Assembly: GCA_905182995.1 (NCBI GenBank)
Contig: CAJJDP010000088.1
Span: 329,381-393,380, forward strand
Source: Paramecium octaurelia
Taxonomy: Eukaryota; Ciliophora; Oligohymenophorea; Peniculida; Parameciidae
Direction of reading: 5' to 3'
DNA: 64,000 nt
The position numbers and the translations under genes were made by a program. This document shows, in pieces, positions 13,469-25,935 of the stretch (position 1 is the first letter of the stretch; each line of letters begins with the position of its first letter). Below the pieces are notes generated by a model. That model was not told where the DNA came from. It made no database searches and saw only the letters and a list, made by a program, of their open reading frames with translations.

Positions 13469-15386
13469 ATGAGTGAATAAATTTTTGAGTATTTATTAGA
13501 ACGAAAATTAGGATTCGGTAAGCATTAATTAAGATAATTCTTTATTATCAGTTTTATCGACTTCCTTGATGGTGCTGAGTTTCTTTTTTTATCATTACTA
13601 ACACCAACATTAAAATAGGAATGGAATTTATCAATTGTTGAACTTTCCATTTTTGGTGGCTCATTTAACTTAGGCTTAATGATAGGTTCAACAATATGTG
13701 GATTCTTAGCTGATAGAATAGGAAGAAAACGTATTTTAATAATAGGAACAATTTTGCAAGTATTTTATTGATTTATGCTATAAAGACTGGAGTCGTTTTT
13801 CTTACAGTATTTTCTTAAAACATACTTCAGATGATCCTGCTTCGACTTACATATGGAACTGTAATAGGAATGAATCTTCCTATTAGTTCAATATTAATGA
13901 TTGAAGTGACTCCAAAACTTCATCGAGGTAAGATTATAGTGGCACTATAAATTATGATATTGTTGGGACGATGTTGGATTATGATATTAGGATATATTTT
14001 TATGGAAGGCATTTCAAAGGGAAACTGGAGAGCGATCTCTTTATGTAATAGCATTCCATGTTTGTTTTGTCTAATTGGTACAATCTTTTGGATTTAAGAA
14101 TCTCCAAGATTTTTGATTTTACACTAAGAAATACAAAAAGGAATTGATAATTTAAACAATATCGGATAATTTAATAATTCAGAATACGAGATGTTGACTG
14201 ATAATGAAATATTGAGTCTAAAAGAGTGGGCATCATAGTAACATTTACACCATCAATAAGAAAATAATTCTATTAAGCAACTGTTTAATTCGGANATGTA
14301 ACCATTCTTAGTTTTGAACATAATTCATTAACAAAATGAGAATAGATTGAGATCATTTTCTATTTCACACTATTCTTTATTTTTTAATTTTTAGGATTAG
14401 ACATAATCAAAAAAATAAACATCTTCATTTACTTAAAGTCTACTAAGATATAAATACTAATAATGAGAAATATTATTTCAAACTATTCAAAAATCCATAA
14501 AACTTTAAAAATATTATAGTTACATTCTTTTGAATAGCTATCTAATAATATATTAATTAAATGAGTGAATAAATTTTTGAGTATTTATTAGAACGAAAAT
14601 TAGGATTCGGTAAGCATTAATTAAGATAATTCTTTATTATCAGTTTTATCGACTTCCTTGATGGTGCTGAGTTTCTTTTTTTATCATTACTAACACCAAC
14701 ATTAAAATAGGAATGGAATTTATCAATTGTTGAACTTTCCATTTTTGGTGGCTCATTTAACTTAGGCTTAATGATAGGTTCAACAATATGTGGATTCTTA
14801 GCTGATAGAATAGGAAGAAAACGTATTTTAATAATAGGAACAATTTTGCAAGTATTTTATTGATTTATGCTATAAAGACTGGAGTCGTTTTTCTTACAGT
14901 ATTTTCTTAAAACATACTTCAGATGATCCTGCTTCGACTTACATATGGAACTGTAATAGGAATGAATCTTCCTATTAGTTCAATATTAATGATTGAAGTG
15001 ACTCCAAAACTTCATCGAGGTAAGATTATAGTGGCACTATAAATTATGATATTGTTGGGACGATGTTGGATTATGATATTAGGATATATTTTTATGGAAG
15101 GCATTTCAAAGGGAAACTGGAGAGCGATCTCTTTATGTAATAGCATTCCATGTTTGTTTTGTCTAATTGGTACAATCTTTTGGATTTAAGAATCTCCAAG
15201 ATTTTTGATTTTACACTAAGAAATACAAAAAGGAATTGATAATTTAAACAATATCGGATAATTTAATAATTCAGAATACGAGATGTTGACTGATAATGAA
15301 ATATTGAGTCTAAAAGAGTGGGCATCATAGTAACATTTACACCATCAATAAGAAAATAATTCTATTAAGCAACTGTTTAATTCGGA
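13204..15386. repeat. Exact 1091-bp direct duplication around one N (artefact-like)
   Basis: 13204-14294 and 14296-15386 appear identical; only a single N at 14295 separates them. The copies join different flanks only at their outer ends, as expected when two overlapping contigs are placed in tandem without merging. The same pattern occurs at 22139, 27969 and 48258. Confidence 0.9.
13469..14294 (+). CDS. Major-facilitator transporter, truncated first copy
   Basis: Identical to the first part of the complete gene at 14561 and broken off by the N at 14295. It starts with MSEQIFEYLLERKLGFGKHQ and includes transmembrane segments 1-6 plus the family motif GFLADRIGRKR. I regard it as an assembly duplicate, not a second gene; see the repeat entry for 13204-15386. 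Confidence 0.85.
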
Positions 15387-15948
15387 AAATCTGCCAATTA
15401 CTTGGAGGAATTATTTGATATTTTTCTTGTTTATGTTCACAATGTTGGCTATCTTTAACATTTTGCCATTTATTTTGGATGATGAAAACAAGTCTTTGTT
15501 ACATTTATACATCGTCGATATAGGTGAGATTCCAGCTATATTTTTAATGTTATATAGTATAGATACATTTGGTCGATTATCCACCTTATTATTATCTACA
15601 ACAGTGCTCATAATAATTCTATTTTCTATTTGGGTTTGGAAATTTTAAATTATTATTATGGGACTAATTATCTTTAAATTCTGTTGCAAGGTAAATTGGG
15701 GAACATTAAATGTCTTATTTGCTGAATCCTATCATACTCTATATCGATCATTAGGAGTCGGAACAACAATGGCCATGGGTAGAATAGCAGGATCTCTCGC
15801 ACCGTTCGTCGTCTTCCCAATCTACTTCAATAATAATTATTTGCCATTCTTAATATGCGGCGTATGCAGTTTTTTCATGCTTATTCTATTGATATCTTAT
15901 CCTATTGACTTAACAAAAAAGCCCTTAGATTAGTTAAAAAAATAATGA
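14561..15948 (+). CDS. Major facilitator superfamily transporter
   Basis: ATG 14561 to TGA 15946-15948. About 12 hydrophobic segments in two halves with a hydrophilic loop at about 15230-15390. The MFS motif between helices 2 and 3 is GFLADRIGRKR; helix 1 has FIDFLDGAEFLFLSLLTP. The second half contains GTLNVLFAESYHTLYRSLGV and MGRIAGSLAPF, typical of sugar, organic-ion and SV2-like porters. Substrate unknown; plasma-membrane or vesicle location inferred. Near 14852 the frame needs adjustment. Either a 26-nt intron is removed (14852-14877, ending AAG), or one T is added to T4 at 14855-14858. The second option restores a full helix 3 (GTILQVFLLIYAI) and I prefer it. Confidence 0.85.
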
Positions 15949-16162
15949 TGTATAAATTATATTTAATATAAAATTAATAATTATGTTGCAATTATAGAGT
16001 TTTTTATGGGTTAAAGAAAGAATTATACTTCCTATACTTTTCAATTAGACAAGTAATTAATATAAGTATTATCACACTTCAAAGCTTAAAATGAATTTAA
16101 ATTGTAAATCTTGATGGATTTATTCATTTACTTATTAAGTATATATTTCAAGATAAATTTAG

Positions 16163-16881
16163 ATGAATTTCATTTGCTTTCAAAAATTATTAAAGGGATG
16201 TTTCAAATTTTAAAACAAAGGAGCAATAAATCAAAACTTAGCATATATACAATGTCTACCTAAACTTAATCAATTTATTGCAATATAAAATTTTCATGCT
16301 ATAATCGATCCAAAAATAATCCAATAATTAACAAATCAAATTGAAGATGTAAAGACAGAATATGAATTCGGCTATTAACCTTATCTTTGTTCATTGATAA
16401 ATTCCTCCCTTTGACAACTGTAATAAAAACCTTAAAGTAAAACCTACCAAGTGAATTATTTATTAGAAGAGGCATGTTTTTCTTTAACAGTTCATAATTT
16501 GCTGAAGATTCACTAAATTAATAATAAATTTTTACATTTATTCTTTAAATGATATTTCACTGGGTTGCAGAGCAACAGTTATAATTTGATGGATTATTTT
16601 CATTAAATTTTGGACCTCTATAAGAATTTCAATACTAAATTTCAACTCAAAAACAGCTTTAGATATACAATTCTTATAAGCCAATTATGTCATTAGCCTC
16701 TACAATAAAATTAATGTCTATGTGCTAATTAAATTTAATTTAAAAGTAGATCTGTTTGCGATTATCTCAAATAACTTTTGTTTCAATAACACCCATAGCC
16801 AAATCATATTACAATAAAAAAAGCAATGTATCGATATATCAAATAGGAAGAATGTTATATTTAGTAGGTATAGATTTGTGA
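16163..16881 (+). CDS. Unrecognised protein, one frameshift
   Basis: ATG 16163 opens MNFICFQKLLKGCFKF; the frame passes YEFGYQPYL near 16385. Adding one T to T3 16386-16388 then continues in the next frame through LFIDKFLPLTTVIKTLKQ and HWVAEQQLQFDGLFSLN to TGA 16879-16881, about 239 aa. Composition is that of a normal soluble protein with few low-complexity runs, which supports coding. I recognise no domain. The shift at a homopolymer matches the pattern seen in other genes here, so it may be a sequence error. A continuation after the stop is not excluded. Confidence 0.55.
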
Positions 16882-17376
16882 GTATGATATCACTTTACGA
16901 TACAAATTATACTAGTTTGCGTGTAAACTTCATTTGATAATCAAGTAAGTATGCTATCACCTCAGTAATAGTATTTAACTGAGGAGTAATGAAAATTTAC
17001 CTGTGTGTACATGAGAATCTGTTATTGCTTGACATACTTATTTGTGTAATAATTATTTATGGATAATTTAGTATAAGCTATGAAAATTAATTTTTATACT
17101 TACATTATACCAAATTTGGATCTTCATACGACTTTCTTGTACTGAATTTCCATCAAGCATGCTTTGACAGTGAAATTATTTTCTGCTTAATTAAGTTCTT
17201 AATGCAAGATTTGACATTTCACAACAAAGGCCATTTTATGTTTTTTATTAGAATTAAGATAATAAGCATAAATTAATTTCCAAACATGTTTTTATCTCAA
17301 GTCGGAAAAAGAATGGCAAGAAAAGACATTAGATTTCCAGATTAATATTTAACAAACCTTCAATTATTATCAAAAT
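16882..17376. other. Spacer before tRNA-like gene
   Basis: No supported frame on either strand; AT-rich. Confidence 0.45.
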
Positions 17377-17448
17377 CACCAAGTAGTTTAGAGGTAGAAC
17401 GTTGCTCTAGAAAAGCAAAAATCCGAGTTCGAGTCTTCGGGTTGGTGG
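17377..17448 (+). tRNA. tRNA-like gene, apparent anticodon AGA
   Basis: Acceptor pairing CACCAA/TTGGTG. The A-box region TAGTTTAGAGGTAGAAC forms a D arm. The anticodon stem TTGCT/AGCAA is perfect, with loop CTAGAAA (U33 present, anticodon AGA). A B-box GTTCGAGTC is followed at once by six T, a Pol III terminator. By the table AGA would read the Ser codon UCU, yet the variable region is only about 5 nt, whereas eukaryotic tRNA-Ser has a long variable arm. The T stem also has one imperfect pair (an extra T at CTTCGG) and position 7-66 mismatches. It is either a degenerate tRNA or one whose identity I cannot fix. Confidence 0.6.
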
Positions 17449-18479
17449 CTTTTTTATTTTTATTCAAATAATTAAAAATACAATAATGTATAATGAATAG
17501 CTCATATAAATAATATTTCAATTTATTTCAAAACTACACAAGCTAATTCTTAAATGTAAAATCAAATAATTCAGACTTTAACATTTGCTCATTCGAATAA
17601 GTGTATTTTTAATTAGTACAACAGATGATATACAATAAGAGAGAAAATTTATCAATGTATAAATTGACTCTAGTTCATAATATTTAAAGTAATTTGAAAG
17701 TAAATCAAGAAAGATATAGTTTTGGCTTTAAAATGTGGATAATAAGCGGCGGAAGTTTATCAATATAAGTTAATCTCAATTACTGCAACAGAATTAATGT
17801 AGATGTATATGGGTGCATAAAGAGAAAAAGTGAATTTCATCAAAATTCATAAATAATAAAGAATTGCAACATCACTCTAAGTTCAATTGCAAATATTTGA
17901 ATGGAACTGAAAAATATTCATGATTACAATTAATGCATTTCACAAAATTAAATGCTAATAATATTGTGGTATCATATGTCAATTTATTATAGTCATACAG
18001 ATTTTTGTGAATACGAGAACCATAGTGAATTATGTGAAGAGATATTCGAACAATAATGTTAAATATAATAAAGATATAAATTTGATAAGAAAGTATGTAA
18101 GAATGGTTAGAATTGATAGGAGAGAAAAAAAGAATGTAACTACATTACAAGTAGCAAATTTTAAGATACAAAAGAAGCATAAATTATTGTAATAGAAAAA
18201 ATGAAAATAAATATAATAATAAAATGTAATGTAAAAGTAAACAATAAACATTCTTCTCTACATCCAAAGATATCTTAAAAATAGTTTGAAAAATATTAAA
18301 AGATTAATCCTATAATATATTTTAATAATTGTAATTTTACTATTGTTTAATCAAAGGCATATTATTTGATTTACAAATCTTGGGTTACATCTTAAAATGA
18401 TACTCAACAATATAATCTAGTAGGTGCTGATAATTTAAATATAAGATTGTGAATATTAATGTTAATTATATTTTAATTT
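17449..18479. other. AT-rich stretch, no supported gene
   Basis: Short open frames on both strands around 18007-18251 overlap each other and are Lys/Asn/Tyr low complexity. Nothing convincing found. Confidence 0.5.
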
Positions 18480-20730
18480 TATATTATTATTCATAATTTC
18501 TATTGAAAGTTTCAACTTCCAATTTGTCAGTAGTCAATTACCAAACTACAATAAATTCTCCATCTCTACTAGCTTCTCCATTTAAAAAGTTGGTTCCAAA
18601 ATTTATAAACTGCTCTCTAACTTGCACTTTTCAATCTCTAGTTTAGATTAATTTGAAAAAGCCAACTTTAGAAATTAACATAATACAGTTATTTGCATAA
18701 ATAAAATCATATTAAAAATTCACCCATTTTGATGAGAATAAGTAATTTTTAACTTAATTACTATATCCATTCTTTGAAATCAAGAGCTACTTCTCTGGAA
18801 TGTATTACATAGGAAAGTAGGCTTCACAAGGCTGATTACCTCCTTTAACAAAAATTATCCGCTACTCACAAATTAATTATTAGAATCAGAAGTATAAATA
18901 TCAATATAATGATTGGGTTTTGAAGTTCTTGTTTGAATTGCAAAAATTTCATCTGTTATGAAACAAATTCTGTATCCAAAACCATTCATAACAATTCTTT
19001 ATTAAATAACCCCATTTTTCCTTCTGTTCCATCAGAATAATTTCATTATTTTATAAACAAGTAATAGGTTTATCAGCTTTCTGGTTGAATACTAATCCAT
19101 ATACTGTTGAATTGATAATGTAATTTTTTTACGTTGGTTGATTTGACATTGGTAGAAAGATTATATCTCCTTAATTATATCCAGTCGCAACTCAATCATC
19201 CAATTACCTAACAGTTAAACAACTAACTTTGCCACAGTGAAAGTCTCTATCTATATGATATTCTTTAAAATCCTATTTCATCGGTTTCAACCCATCATGC
19301 TCTGTTGGAAACATTATAAATACAACTCCTGCTTCAATCACACTTACAAAGTAAAAGGTTGTAGAAATAAAAATTTGGCAAATTTAATCCAAGTAATATC
19401 TCCAATTTTAAATATTGATTCTTGTAAAAAAGTGAAGTTAATATTGATGATCATCTTATCTATTTTTAATTTCATAAATCTCACTATGACTAGTTACTAA
19501 GAAGGTATCATCAGAATTTATTGAAACTTCTTAGTTAATTATGCGTGGATGTTCAGTAAAAGGTACTTGATGCATGTTTTCAAATTAATATTTAATTTGA
19601 GCCTTTCTGAATATATTTAAAATTATTTCTTTATAATTCTCTCGATTTTATTAAGATACTAACTTATCAATGAATTAATAAGCTCTTTATAAAAACAATT
19701 CGTTAATAGACTATATTTTTTTTTTAAGAATCTTTTTGTTTTCTTTAGGTTCATTTTTAACCTAATCAATTTCTTCTAAAATATTTGATGAAAAAACTTA
19801 TGATTCAAAATTTTCTATAGAAAGGATCCAATCCTTTTGTAATGAAGTTGAAACACTTATTAATCAAATTCTCTAATATTTTCAATATGTTTTTGGAAAG
19901 CATCATTTAGATTTGTAATTATTTTCTAAATCTTATAGATTTAGCTTCCGACTCAATCTATTACATTCTAGCATTTTTACAAGTGAATTAACATCTCTCG
20001 TTTTCATCTCATTTGTGCTAATCGAACAATTTTGACAAATAAGCGTTTCATTTGGCTACAACCTTTTGTCTATAATTACTTTTTCTATTTGAAAGTTATG
20101 TTTTTTATAACTAGCAAGATTTATTACTTCTGCAATGTTAACTACACATTATTCTTTTTATTTCCTTTCTTTATAATACATCCGAGCTGACTCAAAATAT
20201 TCAAACTAACCTCGTTTTAATAAATCTGAAAAAAATTTATAATGAATAACTCCTGGTCTTTCAAATAGATCAATTAAATCTTTAACAATACTCCTAATAG
20301 TTTTAGCAGGGTTCCAATATTCAGGGTATATAATTGTAAATTATAACATCAAACCAACAAATACATTTATCTCTCTAAAAATTATAGGGTGAAAAACAAT
20401 CTCTGTCTCAAAATTAATTATTGGAGAACTGAAGGGATAATTCTCCCTTAAAACAAATGAAAATGAATTATTTCCTGTTCGAAAGGGCTGTTTGGAGGTC
20501 CAGTCCAGGTAAAATTTATTCTAAGATAAAAAATTGTTAAACTTTAAAAAAACTTTCCTTATCTGGATGCATTCATAATCCAGGTAGAGGGCCTTCAATT
20601 ACAATCACTTTAGAAATTTATTTTATTTTTTGATGAATAAATTTAGACAGTGATATGACACTAACCTTATTTTTATCATTGGAATAGAATAAGAAAAGAA
20701 CTCATTCATTATTAAAAATGTATGTTTATG
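18480..20730 (-). CDS. E2-like domain joined to Zn/coiled-coil/WD40 protein
   Basis: Reads leftward. About 20730-20130 encodes a ubiquitin-conjugating (UBC) fold: TWTGPPNSPFEQEIIHFH, ENYPFSSPIINFETEIVFHP, YPEYWNPAKTIRSIVKDL, then the C-terminal helices ERPGVIHYKFFSDLL and RGQFEYFESARMYYKERK. The same frame continues without stop into a Zn-type N-terminus of the WD40 family (KVIIDKRLQPNETLICQNC), a coiled coil, and a propeller ending near 18500 (GEASRDGEFIVVW). At the E2 active-site position the open frame has NVFVGL, so Phe replaces the catalytic Cys unless a local shift misleads. Disruptions: A3 20455-20457; a shift after LQDLENN near 19915; TGA where the family often has Trp, before KVQVREQF near 18625. 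The start is uncertain. It could be two genes whose separating stop was lost. Confidence 0.65.
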
Positions 20731-20854
20731 GAAAATATCATAAAAAAAGGCCTAAAGAAACACGCATGAATCATAAAGACAAGTATTATCATAAAAGAAT
20801 TAAAACTATAAATAATTGTGGAAAATAAAGTCAAAGAGAATATCAAACCACACA

Positions 20855-23423
20855 TTTATTAAGGATGAAGAAGTATCAATCTGATTTGAAAAATCATGGC
20901 TATAACTTAAAAGAATGTTGAGTATCTAAAAATGAAATTATTTTGTGAACAAAGCTAACCCGAACCATACTGTTCACCACCTTGTTACATGAACTACATA
21001 AATTAGAGACACTAAAATACTCCAATCCAAAATTAGCTTCACTAAGTTCTTCATTGTCAAACTTTTACTTTTTTTTTAAGGGAATTAAGATGATCATAAA
21101 TATTAATAAAATAATTATTTGAAAATCTTACATATCTTCTAACCCAAAAAAAAACATACACTAACAATTCATTAATTGTTCGATTCTCAATTTTGTATGA
21201 TATTTTAGTCTTGCCTATCCTCTAATCTTTAATACCTTTTCAAATCTTTCTCGAAGACTACATTTGATAATCTGATAGTAAATTAATATTTGTGCTATGC
21301 CCTTCAATACATAACCTCATATAAGTAGAATTGGAATTGATTTATCTTTCTCCAATAATATTAATAAACATAATCTGAAATACAAGTTTATTAACACTAC
21401 AATAAACATTAAAAATTTGTAACTTAGTCTCAAACTTAGGTAATTTTTTATCTAAAGACGTATATGTTCCTAATCTAGTTAAGAATAGCACCTTGTCTTA
21501 CTTGAAATTTGTCTTAACAATATCTTGAGCGTTTAATAAAAATTATTATTTCATAATCCTCCAAGATAATATGGATCATCATTAGTCTTTCATTACTTTT
21601 ATGTCAATATTTTATTGTTTTATTTTAATTTAGCCTTGCAGTTTATCAACAAATATTGTTATTGATTTTGTATTATATACTAATTCATTTTCTTCTCCAA
21701 TTAGAATTTATTGAGATTAATGTTTCTGTAATGAAATATTTTAATTATAATAAAATGGCGATTAGATCCTCAAGTCTAATAACTCACTAGCAAATTGTTC
21801 TACAATTTTTTATCAGATATTTTTATGATATTTTAATATTACCAGGGTCTTCTACCATAATCTTCTTGAGTTTGTATATTAATATATTTATTTGATATCT
21901 ATGAGTTTATTGTGACTATTTCTCTTGTTCCATTAACACTTTAATATTACTCTTATTCTGTATAGCTTTATTATGATATTATTTTGTGAAATCTTTTTAT
22001 GTTTTCAAAAGATTTCATTAAGCTATCATGTGATTTGAATTCTGAAGAGGGTTTTAAGATTAGAAAAGTATTATTTTTAATATTCTTCTTTCTCTTCTTC
22101 GCATATGTTTCGTCATCAATGATTTAATTCTGTGATATNTTTATTAAGGATGAAGAAGTATCAATCTGATTTGAAAAATCATGGCTATAACTTAAAAGAA
22201 TGTTGAGTATCTAAAAATGAAATTATTTTGTGAACAAAGCTAACCCGAACCATACTGTTCACCACCTTGTTACATGAACTACATAAATTAGAGACACTAA
22301 AATACTCCAATCCAAAATTAGCTTCACTAAGTTCTTCATTGTCAAACTTTTACTTTTTTTTTAAGGGAATTAAGATGATCATAAATATTAATAAAATAAT
22401 TATTTGAAAATCTTACATATCTTCTAACCCAAAAAAAAACATACACTAACAATTCATTAATTGTTCGATTCTCAATTTTGTATGATATTTTAGTCTTGCC
22501 TATCCTCTAATCTTTAATACCTTTTCAAATCTTTCTCGAAGACTACATTTGATAATCTGATAGTAAATTAATATTTGTGCTATGCCCTTCAATACATAAC
22601 CTCATATAAGTAGAATTGGAATTGATTTATCTTTCTCCAATAATATTAATAAACATAATCTGAAATACAAGTTTATTAACACTACAATAAACATTAAAAA
22701 TTTGTAACTTAGTCTCAAACTTAGGTAATTTTTTATCTAAAGACGTATATGTTCCTAATCTAGTTAAGAATAGCACCTTGTCTTACTTGAAATTTGTCTT
22801 AACAATATCTTGAGCGTTTAATAAAAATTATTATTTCATAATCCTCCAAGATAATATGGATCATCATTAGTCTTTCATTACTTTTATGTCAATATTTTAT
22901 TGTTTTATTTTAATTTAGCCTTGCAGTTTATCAACAAATATTGTTATTGATTTTGTATTATATACTAATTCATTTTCTTCTCCAATTAGAATTTATTGAG
23001 ATTAATGTTTCTGTAATGAAATATTTTAATTATAATAAAATGGCGATTAGATCCTCAAGTCTAATAACTCACTAGCAAATTGTTCTACAATTTTTTATCA
23101 GATATTTTTATGATATTTTAATATTACCAGGGTCTTCTACCATAATCTTCTTGAGTTTGTATATTAATATATTTATTTGATATCTATGAGTTTATTGTGA
23201 CTATTTCTCTTGTTCCATTAACACTTTAATATTACTCTTATTCTGTATAGCTTTATTATGATATTATTTTGTGAAATCTTTTTATGTTTTCAAAAGATTT
23301 CATTAAGCTATCATGTGATTTGAATTCTGAAGAGGGTTTTAAGATTAGAAAAGTATTATTTTTAATATTCTTCTTTCTCTTCTTCGCATATGTTTCGTCA
23401 TCAATGATTTAATTCTGTGATAT
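20855..23423. repeat. Exact 1284-bp direct duplication around one N (artefact-like)
   Basis: 20855-22138 and 22140-23423 appear identical on either side of the N at 22139. Same signature as at 14295, 27969 and 48258. Any gene count here should be halved. Confidence 0.9.
22440..23420 (-). CDS. Unrecognised minus-strand gene, frameshifted (also at 21155-22135)
   Basis: Reading leftward in the second copy: IIDDETYAKKRKKN, FLILKPSSEFKSHDSLMKSF, GTREIVTINSQISNKY and QEDYGRRPWQYQN, then after one added A at T6 23091-23096 (forward strand) VEQFASELLDLRIQSPFYYN and GEENELVYNTKSITIFVDKL. Further left come VLFLTRLGTYTSLDKKL and RERFEKVLKIRGQARLKY in yet other frames. The composition is clearly protein-like but I recognise no family. 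It lies just upstream of the E2-like domain on the same strand, so the two could be one larger gene. Start and end are not defined. Confidence 0.5.
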
Positions 23424-24178
23424 TATAATTACTTTATGAGAAAAGTTTGAGAGCAACAAATAACAATCTACTTCAACCCCCTAACCAATAGTTAAGTATT
23501 AAATCTGATGTATAACTGCTAACTTAGTTTTTTTGATAAAAAATTTATTTAATTTATTCTTTAATTCAAAAGAAATTTATAGATAGAGGAAATAGCGTTA
23601 AAAACCTTAATTATAAATTACTATTTATTTTCAATAATTCAACATTTTAAGTAGTTTTATGAATGAGTCCAAAAGTTTATTTATATGGTAAAAATGAGAA
23701 TTGACAATAAAACTCAGTATTAATAGAAATTATTCTTTTTTGAAGTTTCATCAAGGTCCTTTGAAATGATCTTTAATCGCTTTAATGCTCTATATAATCT
23801 TTTTTAATAAGATTAGAATTGCAAAAATCGATAAATTTATGTCCTCGATTAAAATAAATTCTACATTAGGCTAGTTCATTTACAATCATAAATATATAAG
23901 AATAGTTCATAATACTGTCATAAATCATTAATTATTATTAATTGAAAAAAAGAGTGTTCTGATCACAGTATGATAATTTTAAATTACAAAATGCTAAAAA
24001 TATGAATTCAGACAATAGCGTTAATTTAGACATCTCTAAGTAATCAAATAATTATATTAATACTCAATTTGAATATTTATTCTTTAATTCAAATAATAAC
24101 TAGATTAAACCTTAAATATTGAATTGAATGATAATAATCTAACATAGCTTAAGATTTTGGGTTAAAATCAAATTCTGT
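23424..24178. other. AT-rich spacer
   Basis: No convincing frame. The start of the minus-strand gene to the left, if complete, should lie here but no ATG stands out. Confidence 0.45.
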
Positions 24179-25801
24179 TCAAATCTATGTGAAATTTAAG
24201 CTAAAGGTTAAAATTTTGGTTAATTAATAATCCAGAATTACTAATTAATACAATTCAACGCTTGTTTCACTTAACTTCAGTATAAATTATTTAATTTGTT
24301 CAAACTTTTAATAGAAATTTATTTAAAAAATAAAACTTGTGGAATTATTTTAGCAACTACGAGTAAACATATAAATTTGCTAATTGTTGCATCTAATATA
24401 TGAGTGAATGGAATTGTGAATTCTTAAATTTTGTGGGCATCGGGCCTGAATTTCAAAGTTTAAAACTGGCGTTGTAGAATCAAATTCTATTTCATTTTCA
24501 CCTAATTTTAAGGTTTCCTAAGCTATTAAATCGCTTTTAAACTATATTTAGTTGATATTATTTGAAATTTGTTTTAGTTTTTAAACAATCTTGATATAAC
24601 CGCAGGTTAAAGGAGGAATTTTATCATAATGAATACATTATCCTTTAAAAAGGATCCAATCTTGAATGCAAGCAGTACATTATTTTGCCCCAGGTCCTAA
24701 GCACGACTAACAATTAATTGAACATTTAGCAACATATACTTCAATTGCATTAACTCCCCAATATTTCATATTACTTGAATTTGATTTAGTAGCAAATGTG
24801 ATTTTCATTGAGTCTTAAGAATGACTAGTTTAAGCTCTTAAATTTATAAAAGCAACTTTTAGTGTAAGGCTACCGCAATTAATAGGTGGACCAGATTAAT
24901 TTAAGGGTTCTTCTAATAATTGGAGGTCATCAAGCTTAAGAATAAAAGTTTCATTCAGCCAATTATCAAACAACCAGAGTTTCAACTCTACTAAAGCCTA
25001 AAAATGTGGAGGCAAGTCGAAGATTATATTTTAAGCTGTTTAATTTACTCCTAATATATGTTGTCCACCGGTTATATTAAAACCAGCACATATACTTGAA
25101 GAGATAGTTGTATTATCATCCCTTTTCCATTGATTAAATTCACTTGGAGTTTATAAATATGATTTAAGATTTATCCAATAGTCACATTAATTGAGATCAT
25201 CAAAGCAATAATTACACCCTTTTGGGCATTGCATAATTTCAATTTTGAAATCACTAATCCCCCATGATTCCTAAATTTTTCATATTTATACATTGTTTGC
25301 TGCTTAATCTAATGTTGAAGTTATTATGATAAAAATAAATTTATTGGTATGAATCATCTAGACTTCATATGAGAACACTTCATCTTCATCAGGAATACCG
25401 CAAATTCGACTACCTTCTCCAATAGGATACTATTGTTTTATTATTTTCTCATCTAATAACATGTAAATCCATTCATCATTCCAACTATCAATTCTAAAAT
25501 AAAAAGTTGTCATATACTTCCAAATTTTGACTGAAATTATTATTTAATAATGAGGAGGAAGACTTGAATTATAAGTAATTAATGTGCTTTTACCGAAAGT
25601 GTTAAAACCCCCAAACAATGTTTGATTATCACATTGGGTAAATAGAGTAGTGCCATAAGAGCTTTTAACTTACCATCCTAATTAATTACTAATTGATAAA
25701 CCTTCATTATTATAATTCTTATCACTGAAAACAGTGTATAAAGGATAAAATTGACTTTCAGCATTTTGAATTACTCTCAAAAGGATAAGCACTATAATCA
25801 T
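24179..25801 (-). CDS. Secreted/surface protein with Cys-rich segments, one 21-nt intron
   Basis: ATG at 25801 (reverse), TGA at 24181-24179; 533 aa after removing the intron 25271-25291. Residues 1-17 (MIIVLILLRVIQNAESQ) are a signal peptide. The first domain runs to DQAANN/ESWGISDFKIEI, where the intron splits the codon series cleanly, followed by CPKGCNYCFDDLNQC. A second similar half ends in NMKYWGVNAIEVYVAKC and CQSCLGPGAKQCTACIQDW. Two related halves each finishing in CxxC clusters suggest a repeated lectin- or discoidin-like unit plus furin-like Cys motifs, a type frequent among ciliate surface proteins. The intron contains an in-frame TGA, so it must be spliced. No terminal membrane helix is obvious, so it is probably secreted. 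Confidence 0.85.
25271..25291 (-). other. 21-nt spliceosomal intron
   Basis: On the minus strand GTATAAATATGAAAAATTTAG. Starts GTA, ends TAG, contains TGA, and its removal restores ANN-ESWGIS. Length and ends are the Paramecium type. Confidence 0.9.
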
Positions 25802-25935
25802 CTAATTATATAATTTATATATAAAAGTACTAATTCAAAGTAAATAATATTGAATGGATTACGATTAATATTTTATCAATACTAATTTTTTTTCAAGATA
25901 GAGAGAACCTAAAATCAATTAATTAGCAAGAAACA

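Noticed and set aside
15411..15611. Minus-strand frame within the transporter
   Set aside because: Antisense to conserved transporter helices.
16401..16415. TGA read as Trp in the gene at 16163
   Set aside because: A one-base correction at T3 upstream gives a better continuation, and other genes use TGA as a clean stop.
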